Assembly (NCBI GenBank): GCA_963975425.1
Contig: CAXBGS010000005.1
Location: 62,001-126,000, forward strand
Reading direction: 5' to 3'
DNA length: 64,000 bases
Origin: CAXBGS01 sp963975425
GTDB lineage: Bacteria > Planctomycetota > Planctomycetia > Pirellulales > Pirellulaceae
Shown: piece by piece, positions 36,849 through 46,537 of the stretch
How the letters are laid out: each line of letters opens with the position of its first letter
Position numbering within the stretch: position 1 is the stretch's first letter
The notes under the pieces: generated by a model
What the model saw: the letters and a program-made list of their open reading frames with translations, nothing else
Databases searched by the model: none
What the model was told of the DNA's origin: nothing
Translations under genes and position numbers: made by a program

Positions 36849-38318
36849 GTGATTCGTCCTAGTCGTAAGGTCGTCGACGCGGCGGCACTGTACGGATCGC
36901 AATTCTGCAATCTCGCGATCGGGGTGATTTTGACACCCATAGCAGCGAGGGCCCTGGAAAACCCGAAGGAGGAGCTTGGGGTCTGGGCCCTCCTATTGCT
37001 TGTCAGTGGGTTCGCATCAATTTTTGCTCGAGGATCATTGGGGAGTTTTACGATTCGACACGCGTCGATGACAATCGATGAAAAATCCTCTCTCTATTGG
37101 ATGTCCCTCGCTCTAGGTGCCGCAACCTGCTCAGTCGTCTTTCTGCTCAGTTCGTCGATCTGCGCATTCCTCCGAATTCCCGAATGGACCACCGGTTTAA
37201 TGGTGCTCAGTTGTTCGTTCGTCCCACAAGCATGGCAAGGGGTTGCCGGAGCGTTGTTGCGGCGAGAGAAGCGATTCGGCTCGATGCTGATCATTGATCT
37301 TTTGCGCAGCGTCATTCAGATAATTCTAACGACGATACTACTAACACAAGGATTCGGCCTCTGGTCTTACATTTCGGTCAGTCTCGGCGCAAACATTGCA
37401 ATAGCCATTGTGGCGACACTCCTGACGGGCTGGCCGAAACTTGTGTTCAAGAGGTCTCTTTGCAAAGAAGCTTGGCGATACAGTTCAGGCCTGCTTGGCT
37501 TCAACGCAATCAACTTTTGGGGGCGCAATCTTGACAACGCACTGATCGGAAGAGTCTTGGGAAGTGCGGCTCTTGGTATCTACTCAAATGCGTATCGTCT
37601 GATGATGCTCCCGGTTACGACGATCAACCAGGTCCTACAAAGCCTGTTGCTTCCCTACTTAGCACCCTACCAGGCTGAGCCTGACTTGGTGCGCCAAAAA
37701 CTAATGCTCTCGATCCGCACACTCGGACTGATCGTCGTTCCGCTGATGACGGTGCTTTGGCTTGAATGTCGCACGGTTGCCAGGTGGTACTTTGGGCCGG
37801 GCTGGGATGATGTGGGCGAACTGTTGGTGATCCTCGTTCCCGTCGGCATCAGCCAGTCGCTGATTTCGCCTCTTGGGGTGTGCTATCAAGTTTCCGGCAA
37901 GACAGGTGTTTTATTTCGGCTTGGTCTTGTCAATACGCTTGTACTTGCATGTGGATTCCTACTTGGTGTGCAGTATGACCTAATGACCTTCGTTTGGATC
38001 TATGCCGGTGCCAACGCGCTGCTACTTTATCCGACTGTTCGAATCGGAATGGGAACTGTAGATGGTACGTTTGCAGACTGGCTGGTTGGAACATGGCCAC
38101 TCTTTGCCATTCCTTTGGCTAGCATCATGGTGCAAAAGCTGCTCATCCCTGAGATGCCGCAAGACGAAATATTGCATATTGGATTGACCGTCGCGGTGAT
38201 TGTTTTCGTGTCCGCTATGACCATGTTTCTCTTTCTACGCGATGCGATCGGCTTCGTCGTGGAGCAATTGGGCGTCTGGCGCAGCCCCAGGGGTGGATCT
38301 GCACAGCTGCATTTGTGA
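36849..38318 (+). CDS. Wzx-like flippase (MOP superfamily polysaccharide biosynthesis protein)
   Basis: 489 residues from GTG 36849 (GAGG at 36841-36844); the frame is open to an ATG at 36807. About 12-14 transmembrane helices spread along the whole length. Features of the Polysacc_synt family: LYGSQFCNLAIGVILTPI in helix 1, GFNAINFWGRNLDNALIGR in the middle, and YSNAYRLMMLPVTTINQVLQ after it. It should translocate undecaprenyl-diphosphate-linked repeat units to the outer face, for Wzy. It is the only clear flippase in the window. Confidence 0.88.
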   Translation: MIRPSRKVVDAAALYGSQFCNLAIGVILTPIAARALENPKEELGVWALLLLVSGFASIFARGSLGSFTIRHASMTIDEKSSLYWMSLALGAATCSVVFLLSSSICAFLRIPEWTTGLMVLSCSFVPQAWQGVAGALLRREKRFGSMLIIDLLRSVIQIILTTILLTQGFGLWSYISVSLGANIAIAIVATLLTGWPKLVFKRSLCKEAWRYSSGLLGFNAINFWGRNLDNALIGRVLGSAALGIYSNAYRLMMLPVTTINQVLQSLLLPYLAPYQAEPDLVRQKLMLSIRTLGLIVVPLMTVLWLECRTVARWYFGPGWDDVGELLVILVPVGISQSLISPLGVCYQVSGKTGVLFRLGLVNTLVLACGFLLGVQYDLMTFVWIYAGANALLLYPTVRIGMGTVDGTFADWLVGTWPLFAIPLASIMVQKLLIPEMPQDEILHIGLTVAVIVFVSAMTMFLFLRDAIGFVVEQLGVWRSPRGGSAQLHL

Positions 38319-38359
38319 TCCGCGAATTCGACAACACAAATCCACTATACTGACCCAAC

Positions 38360-39328
38360 ATGGCAACCGCATCCATCTACCGCGTCGACAGCCAGCAGGG
38401 CAGGTATGACGACGACAAAGTCCGCGAAGCGATTTCGCTGGCCCAGTCGGTCGAAAGCAATCGAACCGCGACCGTTGTGTTCTCTGCACGTTATTACCAC
38501 TTGACGGCTCCACTGATCATTGCTGGGAACGTTTCTTTGGTTTCCGACGGCGCGGGGCGTCGGGCAACGACCTTGCGGTTCGAGCGTGGCTTGAACCCAG
38601 GGGTCGACTTGGTGCATTTCCAAGGCGGCTTTGGAAATGTTATTAGCAACATGAGCATCGAGACACCTGCCGGCGTCCAGCAAACAGCAGCGAACGTTAG
38701 CTGCCTGCGACTGAATAACGTCTCCTCGTTCACCGCAGAGAACCTTGAATTGCAGGGAAAGGATCTAGGGCCCAACAGTTCAGGAGTTCTAGTCGAGGGA
38801 CGCGAATCGGTTGTCATCCGTGACTTCAATGCAACCGCGTCCAGAGGCATCGTCGTCGATAGTGGTGACAACATTCGTGTCTATAACTTTGACATCCAAG
38901 TCAGTGGTTCGGTTCGTGGAGATGATGCGACCGGGACGCAAGCAAAGCTCGCCGGAATTCAGGGTACGAAAAGCTTCGCAGGAAACTTTGTGCAATTCAG
39001 CCACGGAACCATTCAACGCGGCGAACATGCGGTTTACATCGATTCGAACGTCGCCGTTGCTGGCGGGTCCCTGGTCCTACAGGACGTTCGGTACGAGCAG
39101 GGCCTGATTGATCAAAACCGATCAAACGCCGCGTGGCACGTTCGAATCCGTCGCGACAAGGGACACGGCTTTGAACGATTGATTATGCGAGGTTGTCGCA
39201 ATTCGCCACGCGAGAGCCCAGCCACACACCTAAGTGGTGCAAGCGGATACACGATCGACACCGGTAACGTCTTTCATAGCACCTCGCCACACGGGCCGCA
39301 CATCGGTGCCAAGCCGAAGCCCGCGTGA
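38360..39328 (+). CDS. Right-handed beta-helix protein, no signal peptide
   Basis: 322 residues, rich in beta-strand and Asn/Gly/Val turns of the parallel beta-helix type (NVISNMSIETPAG, VVIRDFNATASRGIVVDSGDNIRVYNF). The opening (YRVDSQQGRYDDDKVREAI) resembles the N terminus of pectate-lyase-superfamily proteins. No signal peptide or lipobox, so it either stays in the cytoplasm or leaves by another route. Such proteins in polysaccharide loci can be lyases, epimerases or glycan-binding scaffolds; the catalytic site cannot be assigned. It stands 41 bp after the flippase gene. Confidence 0.7.
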   Translation: MATASIYRVDSQQGRYDDDKVREAISLAQSVESNRTATVVFSARYYHLTAPLIIAGNVSLVSDGAGRRATTLRFERGLNPGVDLVHFQGGFGNVISNMSIETPAGVQQTAANVSCLRLNNVSSFTAENLELQGKDLGPNSSGVLVEGRESVVIRDFNATASRGIVVDSGDNIRVYNFDIQVSGSVRGDDATGTQAKLAGIQGTKSFAGNFVQFSHGTIQRGEHAVYIDSNVAVAGGSLVLQDVRYEQGLIDQNRSNAAWHVRIRRDKGHGFERLIMRGCRNSPRESPATHLSGASGYTIDTGNVFHSTSPHGPHIGAKPKPA

Positions 39329-39382
39329 CGTTGGTTCCCGCGACGCCCAGTCCAGATTTTCGTTCCAGCAATTGCTAACTGA

Positions 39383-40459
39383 ATGACAGAGCGAGTGAAC
39401 TCAGCCAAACCGGGTTACATGCCCCAGCTAGATGCATTGAGGGCGTTGGCTGTCGCATCGGTCGCGTATTCCCATTGGGTTCCCTCGAAGCTTCACTTCG
39501 GGCTCCCCTGGGGTCCCGGAGGCGTTCAGCTGTTTTTCGTGCTCAGCGGATTTCTGATCACCGGAATCCTGCTGCGTTGCCGTGACTTTGACGCCCCTGC
39601 CCATGCAATGAAGGCTTTCTACGCGCGGAGGTTCCTACGAATTTTCCCGCTGTTCTATGTGGTTGTATTCTTCGCATTCGTATTCGCCATCGAATCCATG
39701 CGGGAAAGCGTTTGGTGGCATGTGGCGTACCTGTCAAACTTATATTTTGTCGTCAGTGGCGGTTGGGACGGGCGTATTTCCCATTTCTGGTCACTCGCGG
39801 TTGAGGAACAGTTCTATTTGCTTTGGCCGGCCGTCGTATTGCTGGTCCCCTTCCGCTACTTGAAGGGTTCGGCAATCACGCTTTGTGTGATCGGCATTTT
39901 TTCGCGTTTCATCCTGCCGTCATTGTTACCGGATGTCGCGCTTTTGTCGGTGCTTCCAAATTCCAATTTTGATGCCCTAGGTTTGGGGGCAATCATCGCC
40001 ATGCGCTCACGCGACATGATCCACTTTCCGGTTGAAAAAAGCGTCATTCTCGCAGTTCCACTCTACATGGCCTTCGTCTTCGGCAGGGCGATTGATTTCG
40101 AGATCCCTTTTCACCGGGCGCTCGAACGTACGATGCTGTTGTTGATCTTTATGTGGTTAATCGAAGCTTCGGCGATCGGTTTCGGCGGAATGGTGGGCCG
40201 CATCCTCGAAAACCGTGTACTGCTATATCTGGGTCGAATCAGTTACGGTCTGTACATCCTCCACAACTTTGCCCAGCTTGTCGTACCACCGTTGGACAGC
40301 CTGGCTTGGCTTGGCGGTTTCGCCGAAGTCATACGTGTCGTCTTGATGGCCTTGCTGACCGTATCGGTTGCGACATGTTCATGGTATGTCATGGAATCAC
40401 CGCTCAATTCCTTGAAACGATTGTTTCCCTATCGTCCACAGACTCTCGCGACTGCTTGA
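39383..40459 (+). CDS. Acyltransferase 3 family membrane protein (OafA-like)
   Basis: 358 residues, about ten transmembrane helices. The family signature R-X10-H lies at Arg20-His31 (LRALAVASVAYSHW). GPGGVQLFFVLSGFLI and SHFWSLAVEEQFYLLWP are the next conserved blocks. It transfers an acyl group, usually acetyl, to a sugar of a cell-surface glycan across the membrane. There is no fused SGNH domain. Its TGA stop overlaps the TTG of the GT2 gene as TTGA. Confidence 0.92.
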   Translation: MTERVNSAKPGYMPQLDALRALAVASVAYSHWVPSKLHFGLPWGPGGVQLFFVLSGFLITGILLRCRDFDAPAHAMKAFYARRFLRIFPLFYVVVFFAFVFAIESMRESVWWHVAYLSNLYFVVSGGWDGRISHFWSLAVEEQFYLLWPAVVLLVPFRYLKGSAITLCVIGIFSRFILPSLLPDVALLSVLPNSNFDALGLGAIIAMRSRDMIHFPVEKSVILAVPLYMAFVFGRAIDFEIPFHRALERTMLLLIFMWLIEASAIGFGGMVGRILENRVLLYLGRISYGLYILHNFAQLVVPPLDSLAWLGGFAEVIRVVLMALLTVSVATCSWYVMESPLNSLKRLFPYRPQTLATA

Positions 40460-41553
40460 CAAACAGACAGAACAAAGTTTCTCGAAAAACCACTGACAGC
40501 GACGTCAATGCGACCGTGACAGGCAACAAACAACCAGGACGACAGGAAAAGAACGTACACCCGGTGGAATCGCGACAAGACAGAGTCTCGATCATCGTAC
40601 CGCTTTTCAATCGTCGCCGGCTTGTGATGCAAACGGTCGACTCGGTTCGCGCACAAACACACGACAACTTTGAACTGCTGATCGTCGACGACCGATCAAC
40701 CGACGGCGGTCTTGAATTTGTGCAAGAGCAGACGAGCGACGATTCTCGAATCCGCGTATGGTCTCGAGAGACCGTCTCGCCAGGCGCGCCGGCCTGTCGT
40801 AACGAGGGGCTGTCACAAGCGTCCGGGCGATTTGTTATTTTCCTAGACTCGGATGACCTACTCGCGCCGGAGTGTTTAAAAAGTAGGTTGGCGACGGCAA
40901 CTTTATATCCGAAGTCTCAGTTCTGGGCTTTTCCATCACTTATATTCAAAAACGTACCGGAAGACGGAGACCGAATCTGGTTCCATCAAGCCGACGATCC
41001 ACTCGAAGGCTTTTTGCGAAAACCACTTTGGCAGACCACTTCCACGTTCTGGCGACGTGAGTTCATCCGTGAACTGGGTGGGTTTCAAGAGGATTTGCTT
41101 TCTTGGCAGGACTGGGAACTTCACGTGAGGGCGTTAGCGTCGGACGGTGACTTTTCGTTGCATCCCGGACAACCGGATTGTTTCATTCGCCGCGCCATCC
41201 ATTCACGAATTAGCGGGTTTTCCGAGCGTCAACGGTCGCATTTGCTCAACCGGATGTCTTTACTACGAAATACCTATTTTTTGTTACAGAGCCGCAACCA
41301 ATTGAAACAATCGCGTCACGACGCCCTGAGCGAGACGTGTCGCAAATTGGCAAGCAAACTGTACCGCGCCAAAATGCGAACTGATGCGGAACGCTGGATC
41401 AACGATATCACGCAGATTGGCCTGATCGACCCGAGTGAATCGGTCCGTTTCCGGCAAATGGCTCTTGACGAAAGCAGGTTTACTTTCAGCGAAAGAGTTC
41501 AGGAGTTCAAGAATTCGCTGCTAGATTTAATCGTGCGCGTTCGAGGCAACTAG
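40456..41553 (+). CDS. Glycosyltransferase family 2
   Basis: About 365 residues from TTG 40456, chosen because it overlaps the upstream stop as TTGA; the frame is open much further back (40153) inside the acyltransferase gene, and GTG codons at 40516 and 40564 are alternatives. The GT-A fold starts at RVSIIVPLFNRRRLVMQTVDSV, with IVDDRSTDGG and the DXD-type IFLDSDDLL. The first 35 residues are polar and probably dispensable. It adds a sugar in repeat-unit assembly. A second GT2 gene follows after 19 bp. Confidence 0.85.
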   Translation: MTNRQNKVSRKTTDSDVNATVTGNKQPGRQEKNVHPVESRQDRVSIIVPLFNRRRLVMQTVDSVRAQTHDNFELLIVDDRSTDGGLEFVQEQTSDDSRIRVWSRETVSPGAPACRNEGLSQASGRFVIFLDSDDLLAPECLKSRLATATLYPKSQFWAFPSLIFKNVPEDGDRIWFHQADDPLEGFLRKPLWQTTSTFWRREFIRELGGFQEDLLSWQDWELHVRALASDGDFSLHPGQPDCFIRRAIHSRISGFSERQRSHLLNRMSLLRNTYFLLQSRNQLKQSRHDALSETCRKLASKLYRAKMRTDAERWINDITQIGLIDPSESVRFRQMALDESRFTFSERVQEFKNSLLDLIVRVRGN

Positions 41554-41572
41554 GTACCCAAAGCAAGACCCA

Positions 41573-42571
41573 ATGGCGAATGATACCTACAGCGTTTCGG
41601 TGGTAATCCCGAGCTACAACATGGCTTCGATGTTACCGCGCGCGGTGCATTCCGCCTTTCGGCAAACGCACCCGCCGATTGAAATCATCGTCGTCGATGA
41701 TGGTTCGACCGATGACACCCAAGAAGTCCTCGCCCGGCTTGCAGATGAGGTGCCGATCCTGAGATTCACTCGCCAAGAGAACGCTGGAAATGCGGCCGCA
41801 AAGAATACAGGCGTGGCAATGTCTGAAGGGCAATGGATCGGATTACTCGATGCGGACGACGTCTGGACACCGGATCGCCTGCAACGCCAGATCGACTTGA
41901 TCAAAGAAAATCCGACGCTTCGGTGGGCGGCCGGTGCATACACCCGTGTGACATACGGCGATGACGATTCACGCAACGAAATCGACCGCTCCACGCTTTC
42001 CCAGAACATCGTCGAGGGAGGGGACGGATCGTACGACGCGCTCGAGATGATCGTGGGGGAAACGAGTCTTTGGATCGGCACGGTTCTGGCCCACCGCGAC
42101 TTGTTCGATCGTCTCGGTGTTTTCAACGACCAATTGAAAGGTTGCGATGATTCCGAGTTATGGTTGCGATTTGCGTTATGCTACAGCGATATCGGCTTCG
42201 TCAGTACCCCGATTGCTGATTACACGGTTGCCCAAGGCCAGAGCCTAACGGGAGTCGCGGCACGCCGAGTTGAACCATCGCAATTCTTACACTACGAGTT
42301 GCTCAAGAGAATCGCCGAGGAAAGTCCGGGCGACGTTCGCGAGAAAGTCTTGACGGTGTTGAACCGAAAAATTAATGGCTCCATGTCAGCGTTGATCCGA
42401 ACTGGAAGCACATGGGAAGCAAGAAAATTCTTACGGGAGCTGCGGTCGAGGAGTCTGCCGACGCCGAAACTGACGTGGCGACTTTTCGCCGGGCTCCCGC
42501 AGTCCATCATGCGAAGGATCGTTCCCTTCATCAAATCGCTTCGCTATTACATGACTGAATCCGCCAAATGA
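41573..42571 (+). CDS. Glycosyltransferase family 2
   Basis: 332 residues. SVSVVIPSYNMASMLPRAVHS opens the GT-A domain, VVDDGSTDDT binds nucleotide, and GLLDADDVW is the metal-binding DXD segment. The C-terminal helix region has no transmembrane anchor. The gene ends in ATGA shared with the following wzy start, indicating translational coupling. Sequence blocks are close in layout to the GT2 upstream, but the two are not near-identical copies. Confidence 0.9.
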   Translation: MANDTYSVSVVIPSYNMASMLPRAVHSAFRQTHPPIEIIVVDDGSTDDTQEVLARLADEVPILRFTRQENAGNAAAKNTGVAMSEGQWIGLLDADDVWTPDRLQRQIDLIKENPTLRWAAGAYTRVTYGDDDSRNEIDRSTLSQNIVEGGDGSYDALEMIVGETSLWIGTVLAHRDLFDRLGVFNDQLKGCDDSELWLRFALCYSDIGFVSTPIADYTVAQGQSLTGVAARRVEPSQFLHYELLKRIAEESPGDVREKVLTVLNRKINGSMSALIRTGSTWEARKFLRELRSRSLPTPKLTWRLFAGLPQSIMRRIVPFIKSLRYYMTESAK

Positions 42572-44052
42572 ATCAGACGCCATCCGCAAACGCATTTGGA
42601 TTTTTTCTGCTGGCCGCGGCGTCGTCGGGGATGCTCTTTTTTGACCCTGGACGTCCCGAACGTTGGTTCGTGGTTGTCATTCTCGCTTTGGTTGCGGCCA
42701 CGCTCTGCTTGATCTATGCCGTCAAGTCGAAAGAACCCAAGCCGGTCAATTGGCTGACGGTGGATGTCCTTTTCGCCGGAACGTTTTGCATCGTTCACTT
42801 CGGCTACTTCGTTTATTGGTCCTTGGGAATGATACAAGGACCGCACTTTATTTGGAATTTCCGATATGCGCACGTGCCACATACGGTATGCAAAGGATTG
42901 GCCATGTATGTGGTCTGCCTAAATCTGTTCCTATTCGGGTACCACTCTATCCGCACACGTGCATTTAGGCCGATTATCAATCAATTGGTACCGCCTCCCG
43001 GGCTGATGGCGTCTTGGGGCAAAGTCGGTCGGTTGCTTGTCAGGATGGGGTTCCTAGGCTTTGCGGGCTATATCGCTATCGTGGGGCCCTCGGTGGTTTT
43101 CGGAAACTACTCAGGCACCAACAACAAAGGATTTCTGCCGAATATCAGCTTCCAACTCGGTCAAGTATTTCTGACCGCGGGCATCGTGACGTTGATGGTA
43201 AGTAAGCAGCGGGCATTCGCGGGACGCCGCAATAGCTGGGGAATCGGATGGACCGACGGATTTCTGATCCTCCTGACCATGGCTGCGATCGGGTTGCACG
43301 GCGACCGGTCGACCCTTGTGTTCATTATGCTTCCGATCCTCATCGGCAGGGCGGAATACATCAAGCCTATCCCGCTTCGCAGCCTAAGTTTGATGGGGCT
43401 ATGCCTCATCATTCTCTTGGGGCTAATCGTCTCGGTTCGTTCCGTTCGCGATTCCTCCTACCGTTTCGACCCGATTCAGAGCATCCATTCCGCATTCCTG
43501 AATCTTGGTGGCAGCGCGATCTGCGGATTTGTGGCGATCGACTATGTCCCCAGAAAGCATGATTATTTTCTCGGCCGCATGCAGGTCTTGCACTTGATGG
43601 GGATCGTCCCGTTCAGCCGCAAACTCAGTGGCGTTTCTGACACAGTTGAGAACAGCTCCTCAGCGTTGCTGACACTCTTGATTCAAGGAAGTGTTGGCGG
43701 CGGTGTTGCCGGAACGGGCACCTCCGTCTTTGCCGATTTCTATTTTGATTTTGGATTCGCGGGAACCGCGATTATCTTCTTGACGGCCGGTGCGTTCGCC
43801 AAGTGGCTTCAGAATTCTGCGCGCACTTCGACATCGTTGCTTTGGCAAGTTGCATTTGTTTGTGCAGTCGCCTTTTTCGCATTGTGCAGCAGGTATACGC
43901 TTATCGGGGGCCTGATTCGGTTTTCTCTCCATACGGCGATCTATACGGCCGTGATCGCTAGTGCGATCGGTGTTTCGGTCAAATTCACAACGAGACGTCC
44001 AGTGATCGTAACACCCGTAGTCGACAACAAGAAATTGCAGGGGCATCGATGA
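42568..44052 (+). CDS. Wzy-like polysaccharide polymerase
   Basis: 494 residues, around a dozen transmembrane segments with a larger outer loop between residues 300 and 370 (YDYVPRKHDYFLGRMQVLHL; SRKLSGVSDTVENSS), the usual build of Wzy. FADFYFDFGFAGTAIIFL near 400 resembles the conserved glycine-rich helix of O-antigen polymerases. It should join repeat units on the periplasmic side using those flipped by Wzx. ATGA overlaps link it to both the GT2 before and the methyltransferase after. Confidence 0.78.
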   Translation: MNQTPSANAFGFFLLAAASSGMLFFDPGRPERWFVVVILALVAATLCLIYAVKSKEPKPVNWLTVDVLFAGTFCIVHFGYFVYWSLGMIQGPHFIWNFRYAHVPHTVCKGLAMYVVCLNLFLFGYHSIRTRAFRPIINQLVPPPGLMASWGKVGRLLVRMGFLGFAGYIAIVGPSVVFGNYSGTNNKGFLPNISFQLGQVFLTAGIVTLMVSKQRAFAGRRNSWGIGWTDGFLILLTMAAIGLHGDRSTLVFIMLPILIGRAEYIKPIPLRSLSLMGLCLIILLGLIVSVRSVRDSSYRFDPIQSIHSAFLNLGGSAICGFVAIDYVPRKHDYFLGRMQVLHLMGIVPFSRKLSGVSDTVENSSSALLTLLIQGSVGGGVAGTGTSVFADFYFDFGFAGTAIIFLTAGAFAKWLQNSARTSTSLLWQVAFVCAVAFFALCSRYTLIGGLIRFSLHTAIYTAVIASAIGVSVKFTTRRPVIVTPVVDNKKLQGHR

Positions 44053-44882
44053 GTGATTCGCACTCAAGTACAGCCGGCGACAGTGAGTACGTTGCGTTTT
44101 ATGATCAACGACGCAGCGAAACCTATGGGGATGAATACACCCAACGGGCAGCGGAAGAACACACGCTATTTTATCCGAGCTTGCGTCGATTCATTGATGA
44201 CTACGGACTGGAAACCAAGCGATGTCTTGAAATCGGTTCCTCCGGAGGCTGCTTTCAAGACATGGTCGATGACTATTACGGGACCGACATCAGTGAAAAA
44301 CTCGCAGAACATTACCACAAGCCCTACCGAACCGCGTCGGGAAGCGAATACCCGTTTGAGAACGAAATGTTCGACGCGATTTGGACTCACGCCGTGTTCG
44401 AGCACATCCCTGACCTGCAAACGGCAATGGATGAGATCGTTAGGATGCTCAAACCCGGGGGCGTGTTACTGTTCTTCCCCGCGTGGCAGTGCCGGACTTG
44501 GGCGGCAGATGGATACCAAGTCCGTCCGTATAGTGATTTCCGGTGGAAGGGAAAGCTAATCAAGGCATCGATTCCTATTCGCGACAGCTTACTTTGGCGA
44601 AGCTTTGCGATCTTCCCGAAACGCATTTACCGACACGCAAAATTCCTAATGGGCAGGCGTCCAAAGAATTTGCAATACAAAAAAATTCGTCCGAATTACG
44701 AGACGTTCTGGATCTCTGATGGCGATGCTTGTAACAGCATCGATCCGCACGACGCGATTTTATGGTTCGAGACTTATGGATTGCAATGTGTCTCGCATCC
44801 GATGCACGCGCAAGCATTTTTTGTACGTACCGGCGGACTCGTCTTCCGAAAACAGATCGAAGCTGACGCGAGCCACTCTTGA
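44049..44882 (+). CDS. SAM-dependent class I methyltransferase
   Basis: 277 residues. SAM-binding motif CLEIGSSGGCFQDM, then the acidic YYGTDIS, DAIWTHAVFEHIPDLQTAMDE (motif after strand 4) and MLKPGGVLLFFPAW. The C-terminal part (RPKNLQYKKIRPNYETFW) may bind the acceptor. It is likely to O-methylate a sugar of the repeat unit or its terminal residue; chain capping is a known use in some O-antigens, but no kinase is visible. It is translationally coupled on both sides (ATGA and TTGA). Confidence 0.87.
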   Translation: MSDSHSSTAGDSEYVAFYDQRRSETYGDEYTQRAAEEHTLFYPSLRRFIDDYGLETKRCLEIGSSGGCFQDMVDDYYGTDISEKLAEHYHKPYRTASGSEYPFENEMFDAIWTHAVFEHIPDLQTAMDEIVRMLKPGGVLLFFPAWQCRTWAADGYQVRPYSDFRWKGKLIKASIPIRDSLLWRSFAIFPKRIYRHAKFLMGRRPKNLQYKKIRPNYETFWISDGDACNSIDPHDAILWFETYGLQCVSHPMHAQAFFVRTGGLVFRKQIEADASHS

Positions 44883-45961
44883 AATCGATCCGTGTTCTTT
44901 TCCTTTGGTCGCGCGCGAACGCCTACATGGCAAGCTGTTGGCGAAACCTGGCGAAACACAGCCATATTGAACTGCATGTCGTCTGTGTCGATCAGTTCGC
45001 AAATGACCCCAGCGCGCCAAAATTCGGCGATGATATTCTAACCGGTATCGACGCGACGATTTGCTCATTGTCTGACGCAAACGATCCTGCCAAAGTCATT
45101 CGAATCGTCAACGACTTTGGGCCCGATGTCGTCGCGGTGTCGGGGTGGGCATTCAAAGGATACGCCGCGCTACTACGCTCGAGAAGCCATGCAGACGTTC
45201 CCATCATTCTATGTATTGACAACCCCTTTCGCGGCGACTTGCGTCAACGGCTTGGATACTATCGAGTGCGACGTTATCTAAACCGCGCCAATCTCTTTGC
45301 CGTTCCCGGAAAGCGTGGGCAGCAACTGATGGAGTTTTGGAATGTTCCTGCCGATCGAGTGCTGGAAGGGCTATATGCATACGACGAAGATGTCTTTCAT
45401 TCGTGTGGCGAATCACGAGAAAAACAAACTTCATGGCCAAAGGCATTCTTGTACGTGGGCCGAATGGACCATCGCAAAGGTATCGATATTTTGCTCAAAG
45501 CCTACCAGCAGTATCGCAGTTCCGAAACTGCGCCCTGGCCTTTGATCTGTTGTGGCAACGGTCCACTGCAATCGCTAGCGGCGAATTCTAAAGGGGTCAC
45601 GCATCGTGATTTCGTCGCGCCCCAACAACTGCCGTCGCAAATGCTAGAAAGTGGCGCGTTCATCCTCGTCAGTCGCTACGACGCTTGGGGTGTCGTCATC
45701 GCAGAGGCAATGGCATCGGGCCTGCCGGTGATTTGCAGTGACGCATGCGGCGCGGCGGATGATCTAGTGGACCACGAGCGTAACGGATTAATCGTTCCTG
45801 CCGAAAATGCGGACGCTCTCGCTGATGCGATGAAGCGTGTGACACGTCTCAACGACGAAATACAGGAATGGTCACGAAGAAGTTTAGCGAAAGCGGCTCG
45901 CTTCGGAAGTCACCAATGGGCCGCACGATGGAGCACGACACTTGTCGATCTGGTGAAATGA
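44879..45961 (+). CDS. Glycosyltransferase family 4
   Basis: 360 residues, TTG start sharing TTGA with the previous stop. GT-B layout: N-terminal VLFLWSRANAYMASCWRNLAK, donor domain from FLYVGRMDHRKGIDILLKAY through ILVSRYDAWGVVIAEAMASG with the conserved EX7E-type region, and CGAADDLVDHERNGLIVP. The retaining mechanism is expected for the family. Donor unknown. A 42-bp spacer follows. Confidence 0.9.
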   Translation: MKSIRVLFLWSRANAYMASCWRNLAKHSHIELHVVCVDQFANDPSAPKFGDDILTGIDATICSLSDANDPAKVIRIVNDFGPDVVAVSGWAFKGYAALLRSRSHADVPIILCIDNPFRGDLRQRLGYYRVRRYLNRANLFAVPGKRGQQLMEFWNVPADRVLEGLYAYDEDVFHSCGESREKQTSWPKAFLYVGRMDHRKGIDILLKAYQQYRSSETAPWPLICCGNGPLQSLAANSKGVTHRDFVAPQQLPSQMLESGAFILVSRYDAWGVVIAEAMASGLPVICSDACGAADDLVDHERNGLIVPAENADALADAMKRVTRLNDEIQEWSRRSLAKAARFGSHQWAARWSTTLVDLVK

Positions 45962-46003
45962 CCAATTCAATGTTTTCGGGATCGCTACCCCAACCAGTCA
46001 TGC

Positions 46004-46528
46004 ATGTTTAAGTTCGTTCGACGCACGATCGAGTTCATACACAAACGAGTCGACCCGATTGGGTTCGCGAGGAAATCTGGCGTTGTGCTGGGCGAGAGAT
46101 GTCGTTTAGTCAGCGTCTCATTCGGGTCCGAACCCTGGCTGGTGCGATTGGGAGACCACGTGAGTGCAACGGAGGTCGCCTTTGTTACACACGATGGCAG
46201 CGTCTGGGTTTTTCGCGATAAGCATCCCGATATCGACGTTTTGGCGCCAATCACGGTTGGCAACAACGTCTTTATCGGAAGCCGAACGATCGTTCTGCCC
46301 GGCGTTACCATTGGTGACAATGTCATCATCGGAGCCGGTTCCGTCGTCGCGCGAGACATACCATCCGATTGTGTTGCTGCGGGAGTACCGGCAAAACGAA
46401 TTCGTGATCTGGGCGAATACGAAGAAAGGATATTGGCGAGGTCTGAGAAGACAAAAACAATGTCAGCGGACGCGAAAAAACGATTCTACCAACAAAAGTT
46501 CCAAGAGCGACTCGAAACAAGGCGTTAA
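46004..46528 (+). CDS. Hexapeptide-repeat (left-handed beta-helix) acetyltransferase
   Basis: 174 residues. Hexapeptide turns (ITVGNNVFIGSRTIVLPGV, IGDNVIIGAGSVVARDIP) and GVPAKRIRDL at the C terminus place it in the CatB/WbbJ-like xenobiotic and sugar O-acetyltransferase group. FVTHDGSVWVF carries the likely catalytic His. It would O-acetylate a sugar in the cytoplasm from acetyl-CoA. The last 25 residues are charged. It lies 9 bp before the next GT4 gene. Confidence 0.87.
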   Translation: MFKFVRRTIEFIHKRVDPIGFARKSGVVLGERCRLVSVSFGSEPWLVRLGDHVSATEVAFVTHDGSVWVFRDKHPDIDVLAPITVGNNVFIGSRTIVLPGVTIGDNVIIGAGSVVARDIPSDCVAAGVPAKRIRDLGEYEERILARSEKTKTMSADAKKRFYQQKFQERLETRR

Positions 46529-46537
46529 GAGCCATCA

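Noticed and set aside
40153..40455. Upstream extension of the first GT2 frame
   Set aside because: Overlaps the acyltransferase gene over 300 bp and has no GT2 features.
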